Positions 9,734-19,349 of a stretch of DNA of 64,000 bases are shown here, piece after piece; the stretch's first letter is position 1; the number at the start of each line of letters is the position of its first letter. The position numbers and the translations under genes are program-made. Source of the stretch: Xanthocytophaga flava (GTDB taxonomy: Bacteria > Bacteroidota > Bacteroidia > Cytophagales > 172606-1); contig JASJOS010000015.1 in the NCBI GenBank assembly GCA_030068525.1, forward strand, positions 62,001 through 126,000, given 5' to 3'. The notes beneath the pieces are model-generated. The model was not told the DNA's origin, searched no databases, and worked only from the letters and a program-made list of their open reading frames with translations.

Positions 9734-10180
9734 TTGATGGCAATGGTAATTTCTATGAATGTTTCTTCTAAAGAGGAATTGTATTGTGACCCGTACACTA
9801 CTGTCTATTTTTTGTTAGTTCAAAAAATAGCTATTGTTAAAGTACATAATGCTTTTGTACCAATGAGCAACTATAGAGAAGCTTTGAGGCAAATCGCAGG
9901 ATTTGCAGAACAAAGGCAGATAAATAAGTTGATTATTGATGCCCAGAACTTAGTGGCTTACCATCGTCCTTCAGTAGATTGGAGCTTTACAGATTGGAAA
10001 CGGCAAGCATTTAATTATGGACTTTCTGTCTATTGTTATGTCTTACCTAGAAATGGAGAATATCAGAAGAAGTTGAAAAATGAGATACACCGGATTAATA
10101 ATGCGAATCCAGAACTTGGATTCTTAAAACAGATCCAAATTTCTTTTTGTGACTCTCTGGATGAAGCTATAATGGAATAG
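9734..10180 (+). CDS. STAS/SpoIIAA-like small protein
   Basis: The 148-residue protein shows the alternating beta/alpha pattern of SpoIIAA-like STAS proteins. Examples are IAIVKVHNAFVPMSNYREAL, then INKLIIDAQNLVAYH, then WSFTDWKRQAFNYG and a terminal SLDEAI. This pattern is common in Bacteroidota proteins of unknown role. The start is uncertain: ATG codons occur at 9734, 9737 and 9743 in the same frame. It converges on purU with only 5 bp between stop codons. No partner kinase or phosphatase gene is nearby, so a signalling role is inference. Confidence 0.6.
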   Translation: MMAMVISMNVSSKEELYCDPYTTVYFLLVQKIAIVKVHNAFVPMSNYREALRQIAGFAEQRQINKLIIDAQNLVAYHRPSVDWSFTDWKRQAFNYGLSVYCYVLPRNGEYQKKLKNEIHRINNANPELGFLKQIQISFCDSLDEAIME

Positions 10181-10185
10181 TTTAC

Positions 10186-11034
10186 CTATTCAAATATTAT
10201 TGTCTTATTTCCTTTGATAAAGACGCGATCTTCCAGTACAAGCTTTAGTGCTTTAGCCAGTACAATTTTCTCAACGTCATGACCTGCCTGTGCCATATCT
10301 GATGCTGTTTTGGAGTGATCAACATGAATAACATCCTGCATGATGATAGGACCTTCGTCTAAATCCTCATTGACAAAATGTGCTGTAGCGCCTATAATCT
10401 TTACACCTCTTTCAAATGCTTGTTTGTATGGATTGGCTCCAATAAATGCAGGCAGGAACGAATGATGAATGTTTATCATTCGATTGGTATACTGGCTTGT
10501 GAATGCAGGCGTTAATATTCTCATATACTTAGCTAGAATTACATAATCTGGTTGATATAATTGAATGGTTTTCAGTACTTCTGTCTCATGATCTTCCCGT
10601 GATAGGTGTTCATGTAAAATAAAATGAAATGGAACAGAGAACCTTTCTGTAAGTTCTTGCAGCAGGGTATGATTGCTGATAACTGCAAGTATATCCATAT
10701 TAAGATCCTGAAATTTATTACGTATCAGTAAGTCACTCAAACAATGGTGTTCTTTGGTGGCTAAGATAACTACCTTTTTTGTTTGGGTTGTAGTAAGAGA
10801 AATTGTGCTGTTATCAGGTAGGAGACCTCGTAAACCCTGTAAAATTTTATCAGGCTGAATATTACCGGAAAACTCTGTCCGCATAAAGAAATGACCAGTT
10901 GTACGATCTACAAATTCATCATTTCGGATTACATTTGAATCATGATGATAGAGTACCCCAGTAATTTTATGAACCAATCCCTTGGCATCAGGACAATCAA
11001 TTCGCAAAATATAAATAGAATTGGCAGCAGACAT
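10186..11034 (-). CDS. purU: Formyltetrahydrofolate deformylase
   Basis: PurU hydrolyses 10-formyl-THF to THF and formate, balancing one-carbon pools and supplying formate for purine synthesis. The N-terminal ACT domain (about 1-80; IDCPDAKGLVHKITGVLYHH) precedes a formyltransferase-fold domain. That domain carries the catalytic motifs NIHHSFLPAFIGANPYKQAF and GATAHFVNEDLDEGPII, with the His and Asp expected in the family. I chose the ATG at 11034 because SAANSIYILRIDCPD then aligns with the usual PurU start. An upstream in-frame ATG at 11094 would add a 20-residue extension with no family counterpart. Confidence 0.92.
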   Translation of the reverse strand: MSAANSIYILRIDCPDAKGLVHKITGVLYHHDSNVIRNDEFVDRTTGHFFMRTEFSGNIQPDKILQGLRGLLPDNSTISLTTTQTKKVVILATKEHHCLSDLLIRNKFQDLNMDILAVISNHTLLQELTERFSVPFHFILHEHLSREDHETEVLKTIQLYQPDYVILAKYMRILTPAFTSQYTNRMINIHHSFLPAFIGANPYKQAFERGVKIIGATAHFVNEDLDEGPIIMQDVIHVDHSKTASDMAQAGHDVEKIVLAKALKLVLEDRVFIKGNKTIIFE

Positions 11035-11256
11035 GTGAGAGTATGATAAGTATAAACTTCCGATGATAGTCGTTATGAGAGCCTTATTCTGCAATGATAC
11101 AGGATTCCTGGAGTAGATTAGCCGTAAAAAAGATAGAAATTTATTTAATTATTTTTAGCGCAGGATTTTTCTGGGATAAGTCGGATATTTGCAAAGGCTA
11201 CTCTACTCTTGTTACAATCCAAGTAAAATGTAGAGATTTCTGTATTTAGACTCTTA

Positions 11257-12498
11257 ATGATCATGCGTATTTTGCATACTGCAGACTGGCATATCGGACA
11301 TCGTCTTCATGATAATGAACGATATGATGAACACCAACTGTTTCTGGATTGGTTGTTAACAGTTATAGAAACTTATGAAATAGATCTTTTGATTGTTGCC
11401 GGAGATATTTTCGATAATGGATATCCTTCACATGAATCACAAAGCCAGTATTATCAGTTTTTACGTGGTTTGGCTCAGACTAATTGCCGGAACACAATTA
11501 TAGTTGGAGGGAATCATGATTATCCTGGAACACTGAATGCACCACGGGATATTCTGGAATTGCTTAATATTAAGGTTATAGGAAAGGCATTTCGGGAACT
11601 TAAATACCAGATTATTCCTATCCATGATTCACAGAAAAAATTGCAGGCAGTGGTTTGTGCTGTTCCTTATCTACGTGACAAAGATATCCGGCAAGCGATT
11701 GTAGGAGAGAGTTATGAGCAGATTGAGGAACGAATTAAGGAAGGCATTATTAAACATTATCAGCAGTTAGCAGAAGAAGTGACTTCTTTTCGGTCTACTA
11801 ATGTTCCAATTATAGCTACAGGACATTTGTTTGCACTGGGTGGAGAACCTTCGGCTCCCTCTGAAATGAGAGAATGTAGTGAAAAACCCATTCATATTGG
11901 TACCCTGGGAAATATTTCGGCTGCTGATTTTCCGACTGTTTTTGATTATATCGCTTTAGGACATTTACATCGGCCACAACGAGTAAATCAGCAGGATCAT
12001 ATTCGTTATTCCGGTTCTCCGCTTCCATTAAGTTTTAGTGAGTTTACAGATAAAAAGACAGTTTTGGTGCTGGAATTTACAGACAATAAACTTATGGAGG
12101 TTGTTCCTGTAGAAGTTCCACAATGGAGACGTTTGGTGCGATTTAGAGGTACATTTGAAAAGCTGGAAAAAGATATCAAGGATTTTGATGATTCGGGGCA
12201 ATTAATGCGTGTCTGGGCAGAAATCAAGGTGGAGCTGGATTACTATGAACCTAATATTGTACAAAAACTTCATGATCTTATTAAAGATCGTAACATAGAT
12301 ATACTGAAACATCAGGCTATTTATACCCATACACATTTGTCGCTGGATGAACAGATTGGGTTGGAAAAGGCTTTGTATGAATTGAGCCCGGAAGAGATTT
12401 TTGAGAAAAAATGTGAAAGCGAAAGTCTTGATCCTGAAAAATATCCGGAGATGTTACAGGCGTTTCGGGAATTATTGGAAGATGAAGACCATTCCTGA
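11257..12498 (+). CDS. sbcD: Exonuclease SbcCD subunit D (Mre11-type nuclease)
   Basis: SbcD is the Mn-dependent nuclease of the SbcCD complex, which trims DNA ends and cleaves hairpins formed at palindromes. Metal-binding phosphoesterase motifs are in order: HTADWHIG (7-14), GDIFDNG (about 49), GGNHD (85-89), a GHLFALGG segment and GHLHRPQ (about 235). The ATG at 11263 gives MRILHTADWHIG, the usual SbcD start, and may be the real initiation codon. Length (413 aa) is normal. sbcC follows after 89 bp on the same strand, so the two are probably cotranscribed. Confidence 0.95.
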   Translation: MIMRILHTADWHIGHRLHDNERYDEHQLFLDWLLTVIETYEIDLLIVAGDIFDNGYPSHESQSQYYQFLRGLAQTNCRNTIIVGGNHDYPGTLNAPRDILELLNIKVIGKAFRELKYQIIPIHDSQKKLQAVVCAVPYLRDKDIRQAIVGESYEQIEERIKEGIIKHYQQLAEEVTSFRSTNVPIIATGHLFALGGEPSAPSEMRECSEKPIHIGTLGNISAADFPTVFDYIALGHLHRPQRVNQQDHIRYSGSPLPLSFSEFTDKKTVLVLEFTDNKLMEVVPVEVPQWRRLVRFRGTFEKLEKDIKDFDDSGQLMRVWAEIKVELDYYEPNIVQKLHDLIKDRNIDILKHQAIYTHTHLSLDEQIGLEKALYELSPEEIFEKKCESESLDPEKYPEMLQAFRELLEDEDHS

Positions 12499-12587
12499 GT
12501 TTAATTCTGTTTCTGCGATTTATTAAAACTGACAGACAACCAGTTTTATTGGTTATCTGAATACCACCTACTGCTTATAATCAACGA

Positions 12588-15500
12588 ATGAAAATTTTAA
12601 GTATCCGCCTGAAAAATATTAATTCTCTTAGAGGCGAGCATTATATTCCATTTCATGAAAGCCCAATTGCCGATTCGGGTCTATTTGCTATTGTTGGGCG
12701 AACCGGTGCAGGGAAAACATCTATTCTGGATGCTATTACGCTGGCGTTGTATGGTTATGCACCACGATTTGGAATTGATAAAGCAGAGAAGATAATGAGT
12801 TATCATACTACGGATTGTTTTGCTGAAGTAGAATTTGAAACCAAAGAAAAACGATACCGTAGCAAGTGGTCATTATGGCGTAGTAGAAACAAGCTGGATG
12901 GAGATCTGCAACCCCCAAAAATGGAATTAACTGATCTGGAAACAGATCAGATTATGGAGTCTAAACTGACAGATGTTCGGGAAAGGGTAACTGCTTTGAC
13001 AGGTTTGGATTACCAGCGTTTTTTGCGGTCTGTAATGCTTGCTCAAGGTGATTTTGCGGCGTTTCTGAAAGCAAAAGAAAGTGATAAAGGTGAACTTTTA
13101 GAAAAGATTACAGGGACAGACTTATATACCAGACTTTCACAAAAAGCCTATCAGCGAAAGAAATCAGAGGTAGAGAAGTTAAAAGATTGGGAGCGGAAGC
13201 TGGATACCACCTCTTTGCTGACCGAGATACAGCAAGATGAAATTCGTACTAAGCTTGAGATGCTTACCAAGCAAAAGGGAACTTTATCTGAAGAACTTAA
13301 ACTTTTGGAATCTCAACGGCAGTGGCTTGCCCGTATCCAGGAACTGACCGTTCAGCGTAATCACATACAACAACAGATTTCTACACTGGAGTTAGAGAAA
13401 ACTAACCTTAAACAAGAGTTTCGTAAACTGGAACTACACCAAAAGGCTGTATCCTATCGAACTCCTCTTGCTGAAATTCAAGTGCTTCAGTCTACTATCT
13501 ATAATATAGAGAAAGATATACGTGAGTTGTATTCAGTTCTGCCTGTTGAAGAAACAGCTACACTGGAGGCTGAACAGGCTTTGGCAAATATTCGTCAATA
13601 TATCTCCGAATTAAATGCAGAGCAGGAGGTGAGTCTGCCTAGATTAGAAAAAGCTATTTTGCTTGAGAAAGATATTGAAAACTTCCAGCTACGATTCAAT
13701 GAAATTCAACAGGATTTGACTGAACAGAAAAAAAAGGTTCAGTCAATGAAACCGGTGCAAGATTTTATTGCTATTTCGAATGACAGGAAAGAAATTGAGT
13801 CGCAAAGCAAAAAAATTGCAGCAGCTATACAGGAAAGAATCCAGACATTACGGGAGTTACTAAAACAGCAGGATAAAGAAGCGATCACAAATACCGAGAT
13901 ACAATTAGGTGAAACACTGGAGGTATGGAATGAGCAATTGAGTCGATCAAAATACTATCTGGAGGAGTTTCAACTGCTGGAGCAATTACGACATCAGTTC
14001 AGACAACTAAAAGAAACTTCAGAGCAGAGTGAAAAGGAGATAGAAACTTTACAAATCCAGGAAAGTTCTGCCAAAGAGAGAGTAGCAGATTTGAGAAAAA
14101 TCTATGAGCTGGAATTGAAAATCCAGAACTATGAGAAAGCACGTATATTATTGAAACCTGGTGAAGCATGTCCATTATGTGGCTCCGTACATCATCCCTT
14201 TGTAGAGAATGGATATACTCAACAGGTGAATAAAGCTCAGCAGGATCTGGAATTCCAGCAGACAATACATGATGAGATGGTTAGAAAAATTCAGTCAATG
14301 AAAGAATTGCTGAGTCAGAATAAGGGAAATATGCTATTACTGGCTGAACAAGGAAAGAAGGATAAAGAAAAACTGGATAGAATTCGTTTGGAGTATCAGA
14401 AAGCTGCAGATTTTTTGGAAAATAAAATAGATATACAGGATCTGGATTCTATTCAGAGAATGATAAAAAATGTTGCGGATACCAGAATAAGCCTTCGTAG
14501 CCAATTACAGATATATGATCAATTGCAAAGTGAGGTTACTTATCTGGAAGAGAAATATAAGCTCAATCAGCTGTGGTTGCGATTGATAGATGATACAGAG
14601 CAGCTTGAACGTCTTAAGACCGAACGAAGGCGTTTGATAGGAGATAAAGATCCTCAGCAAGAAAAGAAACAGCTTGTTCAAAAGATGAAAGTTGCAGAAG
14701 ATAAGAAGCAAACTGTTGAATATCAGTATAATGAAAAGGTTAATTCTTATAAGGTAAAGACCCGGCAGTTAGAAGATAGGGAGAAAATGCTGGAGCATGA
14801 AGTGAAGCTGGTTTCACAGAAAGAAGAAAGGTTATTAAAGAATCTGGTGAAAGAATCTTTTGATAGTATCGAAGCGTTACGGGAAGTACTATTGGATGAA
14901 GAGACTGAAGCTATTCTTCTTAAAAAGAAAGATCAGATAGATACATTATTGAATCAATTGCATGGAGCCTGGCAACAAACAGAGAAAACATTAGAAGGTT
15001 TAACAAATGAAGTGCTTACTGACCAGGACTATCCTCAGATACAAACACAGATAACTGCCTCTCAAATTGCCCTTGAACAGGTAATTACTGAGCATACATT
15101 GCTTCTACAGGCACTTGACAATCACACCAAGACTGCCCTGAGGAACAAAGATGTCGAAACTGCCATTCTCAATCAGAAAAAAGAACTGGAGAGATGGTCA
15201 GCACTGGATAGTTTGATTGGTTCTGCCGGAGGAGCAGAGTTTAACACCTTCGCACAAGGACTTACATTGGCTCAATTGGTACAGTTGGCTAATCGGTATC
15301 TGGATCAGTTAAATCCACGTTACCAGATTCGTCGTATTCCGAAGACAGATCTGGAATTGGAAATAATAGATCGCGATCAGGCAGATAATGTTCGTCCTGT
15401 TAAGACGCTTTCCGGAGGAGAAACTTTTCTGGTAAGTCTTGCATTAGCATTAGGACTATCTGACATCGCAGGACGGAAAACACGTATTGAATCTTTGTTT

Positions 15501-15692
15501 ATTGATGAAGGGTTTGGAACCTTAGACCCACAGGCGTTAGATGTTGCCATTACAACCCTGGAGAATCTGCAGGCTACCGGTAAGATGATTGGAATCATTT
15601 CACATGTGGAAGCCCTGAAAGAAAGAATTACTACACAAGTGCAGGTAGTACGTCAGCCGGGAGGAAATAGCCTGATACGAATTGTAGGATAA
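12588..15692 (+). CDS. sbcC: Exonuclease SbcCD subunit C (Rad50-type ATPase)
   Basis: SbcC is the SMC-like ATPase partner of SbcD. The N-terminal ATPase half has Walker A GRTGAGKTS near residues 36-44. The CxxC zinc-hook motif CPLCG lies at about 528-532 in the middle of two long coiled-coil arms. The C-terminal half carries the ABC signature LSGGE (about 941) and Walker B SLFIDEGFGTLD (about 968). At 1034 residues it is a full-length family member with all key motifs intact. The complex processes hairpins and double-strand ends, which is notable in a genome segment rich in palindromic repeats. Confidence 0.96.
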   Translation: MKILSIRLKNINSLRGEHYIPFHESPIADSGLFAIVGRTGAGKTSILDAITLALYGYAPRFGIDKAEKIMSYHTTDCFAEVEFETKEKRYRSKWSLWRSRNKLDGDLQPPKMELTDLETDQIMESKLTDVRERVTALTGLDYQRFLRSVMLAQGDFAAFLKAKESDKGELLEKITGTDLYTRLSQKAYQRKKSEVEKLKDWERKLDTTSLLTEIQQDEIRTKLEMLTKQKGTLSEELKLLESQRQWLARIQELTVQRNHIQQQISTLELEKTNLKQEFRKLELHQKAVSYRTPLAEIQVLQSTIYNIEKDIRELYSVLPVEETATLEAEQALANIRQYISELNAEQEVSLPRLEKAILLEKDIENFQLRFNEIQQDLTEQKKKVQSMKPVQDFIAISNDRKEIESQSKKIAAAIQERIQTLRELLKQQDKEAITNTEIQLGETLEVWNEQLSRSKYYLEEFQLLEQLRHQFRQLKETSEQSEKEIETLQIQESSAKERVADLRKIYELELKIQNYEKARILLKPGEACPLCGSVHHPFVENGYTQQVNKAQQDLEFQQTIHDEMVRKIQSMKELLSQNKGNMLLLAEQGKKDKEKLDRIRLEYQKAADFLENKIDIQDLDSIQRMIKNVADTRISLRSQLQIYDQLQSEVTYLEEKYKLNQLWLRLIDDTEQLERLKTERRRLIGDKDPQQEKKQLVQKMKVAEDKKQTVEYQYNEKVNSYKVKTRQLEDREKMLEHEVKLVSQKEERLLKNLVKESFDSIEALREVLLDEETEAILLKKKDQIDTLLNQLHGAWQQTEKTLEGLTNEVLTDQDYPQIQTQITASQIALEQVITEHTLLLQALDNHTKTALRNKDVETAILNQKKELERWSALDSLIGSAGGAEFNTFAQGLTLAQLVQLANRYLDQLNPRYQIRRIPKTDLELEIIDRDQADNVRPVKTLSGGETFLVSLALALGLSDIAGRKTRIESLFIDEGFGTLDPQALDVAITTLENLQATGKMIGIISHVEALKERITTQVQVVRQPGGNSLIRIVG

Positions 15693-16240
15693 AATGTTTA
15701 CTTTTTACTTAAAAAATTATCAATATATATGGGATAGATTTGAAGTGACTTTTTGTCTTACTTTTTAGTAAAAAATATTGCCTGGCTGTATAACTTTTTG
15801 CATTAATATATCGTTAAGGTTAATAAGTGAGTAGATGTAACTTTTTCTGCTTTTAAAAAGTGAAATGAGAATATATGGCACATGTTTTGCCCCAGAAAAG
15901 CAAGGTGAAAGAGGATTTGTGAATAGTTTGAGAAAAAAAATCTTTTTTGGTTCATGTAAGGAAAGTTAGTGAAAAAGATATATCTTTACTAACCTCCTAG
16001 CACTGGCAGAGATAATAAACTAAATTGTAACAGAATTCCTCAGTTTGATTGAGCTGGAATCTTGATTAAATGTCAAGTAAGAAAATGACCAAATTTAGAG
16101 AAGTAAATAGTATATCTATAATTATTATACAAAAGGTTGGAATTACGGCTGGTGATACAAATCTATAGATATTAAAATGTGGTAATTTCCTCCTACCTTT
16201 GGTACAAAGATTGTAAATATATTACTAACCGGCTGATCAG
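15693..16240. other. AT-rich intergenic region (548 bp)
   Basis: No coding frame or structured RNA can be supported. Near its end, TACCTTTG at 16194-16201 matches the Bacteroidota -7 motif TAnnTTTG, about 40 nt before the next ATG, but I see no good -33 element. Confidence 0.5.
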
Positions 16241-16540
16241 ATGCATAACACTTATTTAGAAACCGGCAACACAATCACAAAATCGACCATGGAAACAATT
16301 GCAGAGCAATCTATTCTGTTTTTCAATGGATTAACAGAAAATGTAGTCGCTGAAAATGAAAAACAGTTAATGATTCTAAAAGAAATACAACTTTTAGAAC
16401 AAAAAATTGAAGAAGTAACTAATATACTTTGTAAGGCAACTTTATCCTATATGGTTCGCTTTCAGCTAAAAGATGACTTGGAATACTATAATGAAATGAT
16501 TGAGAGAAAGCGACAGCAACTACAATCCCAGTCAATCTGA
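16241..16540 (+). CDS. Small helical hypothetical protein
   Basis: I do not recognise the 99-residue product. From about residue 35 on it is predicted helical and coiled-coil-like (KEIQLLEQKIEEVTNIL, then LKDDLEYYNEMIERKRQQL). There is no signal peptide or membrane segment. The gene starts at ATG 16241, or possibly at the internal ATG 16289. A good terminator follows 34 bp after the stop, which supports it being a real single-gene transcript. Confidence 0.6.
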   Translation: MHNTYLETGNTITKSTMETIAEQSILFFNGLTENVVAENEKQLMILKEIQLLEQKIEEVTNILCKATLSYMVRFQLKDDLEYYNEMIERKRQQLQSQSI

Positions 16541-16574
16541 TAATCGTATTGGATGTATATATTTACCGAATGTA

Positions 16575-16601
16575 AAAAGCCCTTTTAAGGGCTTTTTTTT
16601 T
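16575..16601 (+). terminator. Intrinsic terminator
   Basis: AAAAGCCCTT pairs with AAGGGCTTTT around a minimal loop, followed by a run of T. It ends the small helical-protein gene. Confidence 0.9.
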
Positions 16602-16730
16602 GAGTATATATTTCCCCAAACGGGTATTTTATTCGGCAGTTCTATGTATAGTGCAAATAATAGAAGAATCTATATTTTAACTATTTTTAAAATTATAAAA
16701 TTTTAAATGCGTTTTATGTTTAATTTATTC

Positions 16731-16758
16731 TTGAAAAAATAAAATTTTTATATATTTG
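16731..16758 (+). promoter_or_regulatory. Candidate promoter with TAnnTTTG -7 element
   Basis: TATATTTG at 16751-16758 matches the -7 consensus exactly. TTG at 16731-16733 could be the -33 element, but the 17-bp spacing is slightly short. The TTG start codon of the next gene lies 25 bp downstream. Confidence 0.4.
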
Positions 16759-16783
16759 GTGGAAAGCCCAACCACTTGTATAG

Positions 16784-17338
16784 TTGAAAAAAGTAGTATC
16801 TATATTTTTATTATGTCTACTTCTGTATCATACAGTAGGGTATCATTTATTTTTACACTTTCGTCAGCAGAAAATACGTTCAGAGTTAAGAACTATTCTC
16901 CTTACCAATCATCAACCTGAAAAAGATTGGTTAATAGTTCCTGTTCCTATTACAGTGTATCATCAGATTGATCGTGATTTTGAACATGTGGAAGGTGAAT
17001 TTGTATATAAAGGAAAGGTATATGAAAAAGCAATGCAGCGTATTAAAAATGATACATTGTTTTTGTATTGCGTGAATAATAAACAACAGGAGCAAGTCAA
17101 AAAAGAGCTGTCTGATTATTTGATGAAATATGTAATTGACTCAAAACAGAGTGCAAAAAAGCATTCTCATGAGTTGACTAAAGTGTTTGAGAAAAGTTAT
17201 TACCTGTTAGCTGAAATAATTTCTTTTAAATATCTGTCTGTAAGGCAGATGCTGAATTTTTCATCCTTCATTAATTTGTTCGTTTCCTCTGTAGCAGTCA
17301 AAATACAAACACCCCCACCTCGTTATCACTCTATTTAA
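16784..17338 (+). CDS. Hypothetical membrane-anchored protein, TTG start
   Basis: The 184-residue product is not recognised. It begins MKKVVSIFLLCLLLYHTVGY, a signal-anchor or uncleaved signal, and continues with a soluble, lysine-rich domain. A second hydrophobic stretch occurs near residues 160-175. An in-frame TAG immediately precedes the TTG at 16784 and the next ATG is far inside, so TTG is the most likely start. It lies upstream of the beta-barrel gene on the same strand; a link is possible but unproven. Confidence 0.6.
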   Translation: MKKVVSIFLLCLLLYHTVGYHLFLHFRQQKIRSELRTILLTNHQPEKDWLIVPVPITVYHQIDRDFEHVEGEFVYKGKVYEKAMQRIKNDTLFLYCVNNKQQEQVKKELSDYLMKYVIDSKQSAKKHSHELTKVFEKSYYLLAEIISFKYLSVRQMLNFSSFINLFVSSVAVKIQTPPPRYHSI

Positions 17339-17509
17339 TTTAAGGCAATTCCTTATTGTTTCTCGATTTCTGTAACGCCTTCTATTACATAGAAAAGGTA
17401 AAGGAGTATCATTGCCTTGCCTAATAAAACACTGATACTCTATGTAAAATCAGTGGAGGATTCCTATATACTTACAAATTTTTCAATTACATCTTACCAC
17501 TTCATATTT

Positions 17510-18634
17510 ATGAACCGTATTCTACTCACTATTAGTGTAACATATATATTTTTTATACTAACTAATCTGAATGTTTTTGGACAAGGATGTGTAGCTGTCA
17601 GACACATGAGTTGTTCTGCACCAGCCATGTCATCTTCTGATTTATTTAAACAAAATCAATATAGTAAGTGGCAGGTTTCTGTGGGATACAGATATTTGCA
17701 TTCGTTCAGACATTTCAAAGGAACTGAGGAACAAAAAGAGCGTATTGCTAATGGTACTGAGGTAATAAATGATTCCCATTCTTTTGATATCGGTTTGAAT
17801 TACCAGTTTACAAATCGGTTATCTTTTGCCGTAAATCTCCCTGTAATTATAAACGATAGATCTTCCTTGTATGAGCATTATGGCAATAGTGTAACAGATA
17901 ATCCCTCACAATCCAGGTTTCATACCAAATCAAATGGGATTGGAGATATGAGGTTATCCGTAAATTACTGGGTATTAAATCCTGATAAACACACAAAGAA
18001 TAATATCTTATTTGGTGTTGGAGTAAAACTGCCTACAGGTAATTCAAATGTTAAAGGAGATTTTCATAAGCTAACAAAAGCAGGCCAGGATAGTATCGTA
18101 AATCGAGCTGTAGACCAGTCTATTCAGTTGGGAGATGGTGGAGTAGCATTAAATCTTGAAGTGCAAGGTTACTCGCAATTAGCTTCAAAAACTACACTTT
18201 ACTATAATGGTTTTTATATGTTCAATTTCCGCGAAACAAATAAAACTCTGAATCGTGGAACTCTCACAGGAGTAGATCCTATTATTGCTTATCACTCAGT
18301 GGCAGATCAGTATGCTGCACGAATGGGAATTAATCAAGCTTTTTCTTTCCTGGAAGGATTTTCAGTAATGCTAGGTGGTAGAGTAGAAGGTGTACCTGCT
18401 CATGATGTCATTGGTGGGAGTAAGGGGTTCCGTCGGCCCGGATATATTGTTTCAGGAGAGCCTGGGATAGCCTATATGAACAGTAAATATTCACTAACAT
18501 GTACTGTTCCTGTAGCTCTGGCCCGTAATAGAATTAAGAGCTATTACGATTTACAAGATCCTACCGGAAAACGGCATGGTGATGCTGCTTTTGCAGATTA
18601 TTTCATTTCTGTGAATGTAACAAGACGTTTCTAA
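17510..18634 (+). CDS. Putative outer-membrane beta-barrel protein
   Basis: The product has a signal peptide (residues 1-25 from the ATG at 17510, ending NVFGQ), then a cysteine-containing segment GCVAVRHMSCSAP. The rest consists of alternating amphipathic strands such as WQVSVGYRYLHSF and LSFAVNLPVIINDRSS, ending FISVNVTRRF. The terminal Phe and strand pattern indicate an outer-membrane barrel, broadly like MetA-type or transporter-annotated barrels. An in-frame ATG at 17417 exists, but it would place about 31 residues before the signal peptide, so I prefer 17510. No substrate can be inferred. Confidence 0.75.
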   Translation: MNRILLTISVTYIFFILTNLNVFGQGCVAVRHMSCSAPAMSSSDLFKQNQYSKWQVSVGYRYLHSFRHFKGTEEQKERIANGTEVINDSHSFDIGLNYQFTNRLSFAVNLPVIINDRSSLYEHYGNSVTDNPSQSRFHTKSNGIGDMRLSVNYWVLNPDKHTKNNILFGVGVKLPTGNSNVKGDFHKLTKAGQDSIVNRAVDQSIQLGDGGVALNLEVQGYSQLASKTTLYYNGFYMFNFRETNKTLNRGTLTGVDPIIAYHSVADQYAARMGINQAFSFLEGFSVMLGGRVEGVPAHDVIGGSKGFRRPGYIVSGEPGIAYMNSKYSLTCTVPVALARNRIKSYYDLQDPTGKRHGDAAFADYFISVNVTRRF

Positions 18635-18656
18635 ATCAGAGACGTTAGATGTAAGA

Positions 18657-18700
18657 TCAGGAATCATCTTCCAATATATGGATAATGATTCCTGATTTCT
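18657..18700 (+). terminator. Intrinsic terminator
   Basis: TCAGGAATCAT (18657-18667) pairs perfectly with ATGATTCCTGA (18685-18695) and is followed by TTTCTTTT. It ends the barrel-protein gene. Confidence 0.85.
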
Positions 18701-18710
18701 TTTATACTGT

Positions 18711-18744
18711 ATGTTGCAACATTAATTGTATATACATATATTTG
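18711..18744 (+). promoter_or_regulatory. Promoter of the MarR gene with overlapping palindromic operators
   Basis: TTG at 18714-18716 and TATATTTG at 18737-18744, with a 20-bp spacer, match the Bacteroidota -33/-7 promoter well. The perfect 12-bp palindrome ATGTTGCAACAT (18711-18722) covers the -33 element and a second palindrome, TGTATATACA (18727-18736), lies in the spacer. MarR proteins bind such dyads, so autorepression by the gene starting 21 bp downstream is a reasonable inference. Confidence 0.6.
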
Positions 18745-18765
18745 TGTGAGAAAATCTAATAATTT

Positions 18766-19215
18766 ATGGAATTGGAGAAAGAAATTCAACAACCTCGTTT
18801 TCAAAATCAATTTCAGAAACTCATACTAAATATAGTATTCACTGCAAATTGGTTGGATTTGAAGCAAATACAGCTTCTGAAACCATATGATGTATCCCCT
18901 CAGCAATATAACATTCTACGAATTTTGAGAGGACAACATCCAAAGGCTGCTACAGTATCATTGCTAACAGAACGCATGTTGGATAAGAGTTCCAATGCTT
19001 CCCGTTTGGTTGAAAAGCTAAGAGTAAAAAAATTTCTGGAACGGGAAGAGTGTCCGGAAGATCGGCGTGCTGTCAATGTTAAAATTACAGATAAGGGACT
19101 GGAGTTGTTGAAAAAGCTGGATCCCCTTATTGGCGAAGTAGAAAAATCAATGCATATGATCACAGAAGATGAAGCAAAAGCCTTTAATGATTTTCTGGAT
19201 CAGTTGAGGGACTAA
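18766..19215 (+). CDS. MarR-family transcriptional regulator
   Basis: The 149-residue protein has the MarR winged-helix layout. It has an N-terminal dimerisation helix, a recognition region with SPQQYNILRILRGQHPKAATVSLLTERM and DKSSNASRLVEKL, and the wing motif REECPEDRRAVNVKITDKG. A C-terminal dimer helix completes it. Such proteins are ligand- or oxidant-responsive repressors. The promoter carries two palindromes suitable for autoregulation. The following nuclease gene is 134 bp away and may or may not be controlled by it. Confidence 0.93.
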   Translation: MELEKEIQQPRFQNQFQKLILNIVFTANWLDLKQIQLLKPYDVSPQQYNILRILRGQHPKAATVSLLTERMLDKSSNASRLVEKLRVKKFLEREECPEDRRAVNVKITDKGLELLKKLDPLIGEVEKSMHMITEDEAKAFNDFLDQLRD

Positions 19216-19349
19216 CTATTGGTTGACATAGGCAGGTAATTCGGCTAAGATTTTAAGTATACAGTTCAGGATGTATGAAATCAAAACAGACAGTTCTGGT
19301 TTTAATGGTTGTATTATTTATTTTGCGGCCTGAACTGTAGTTTTGATAT

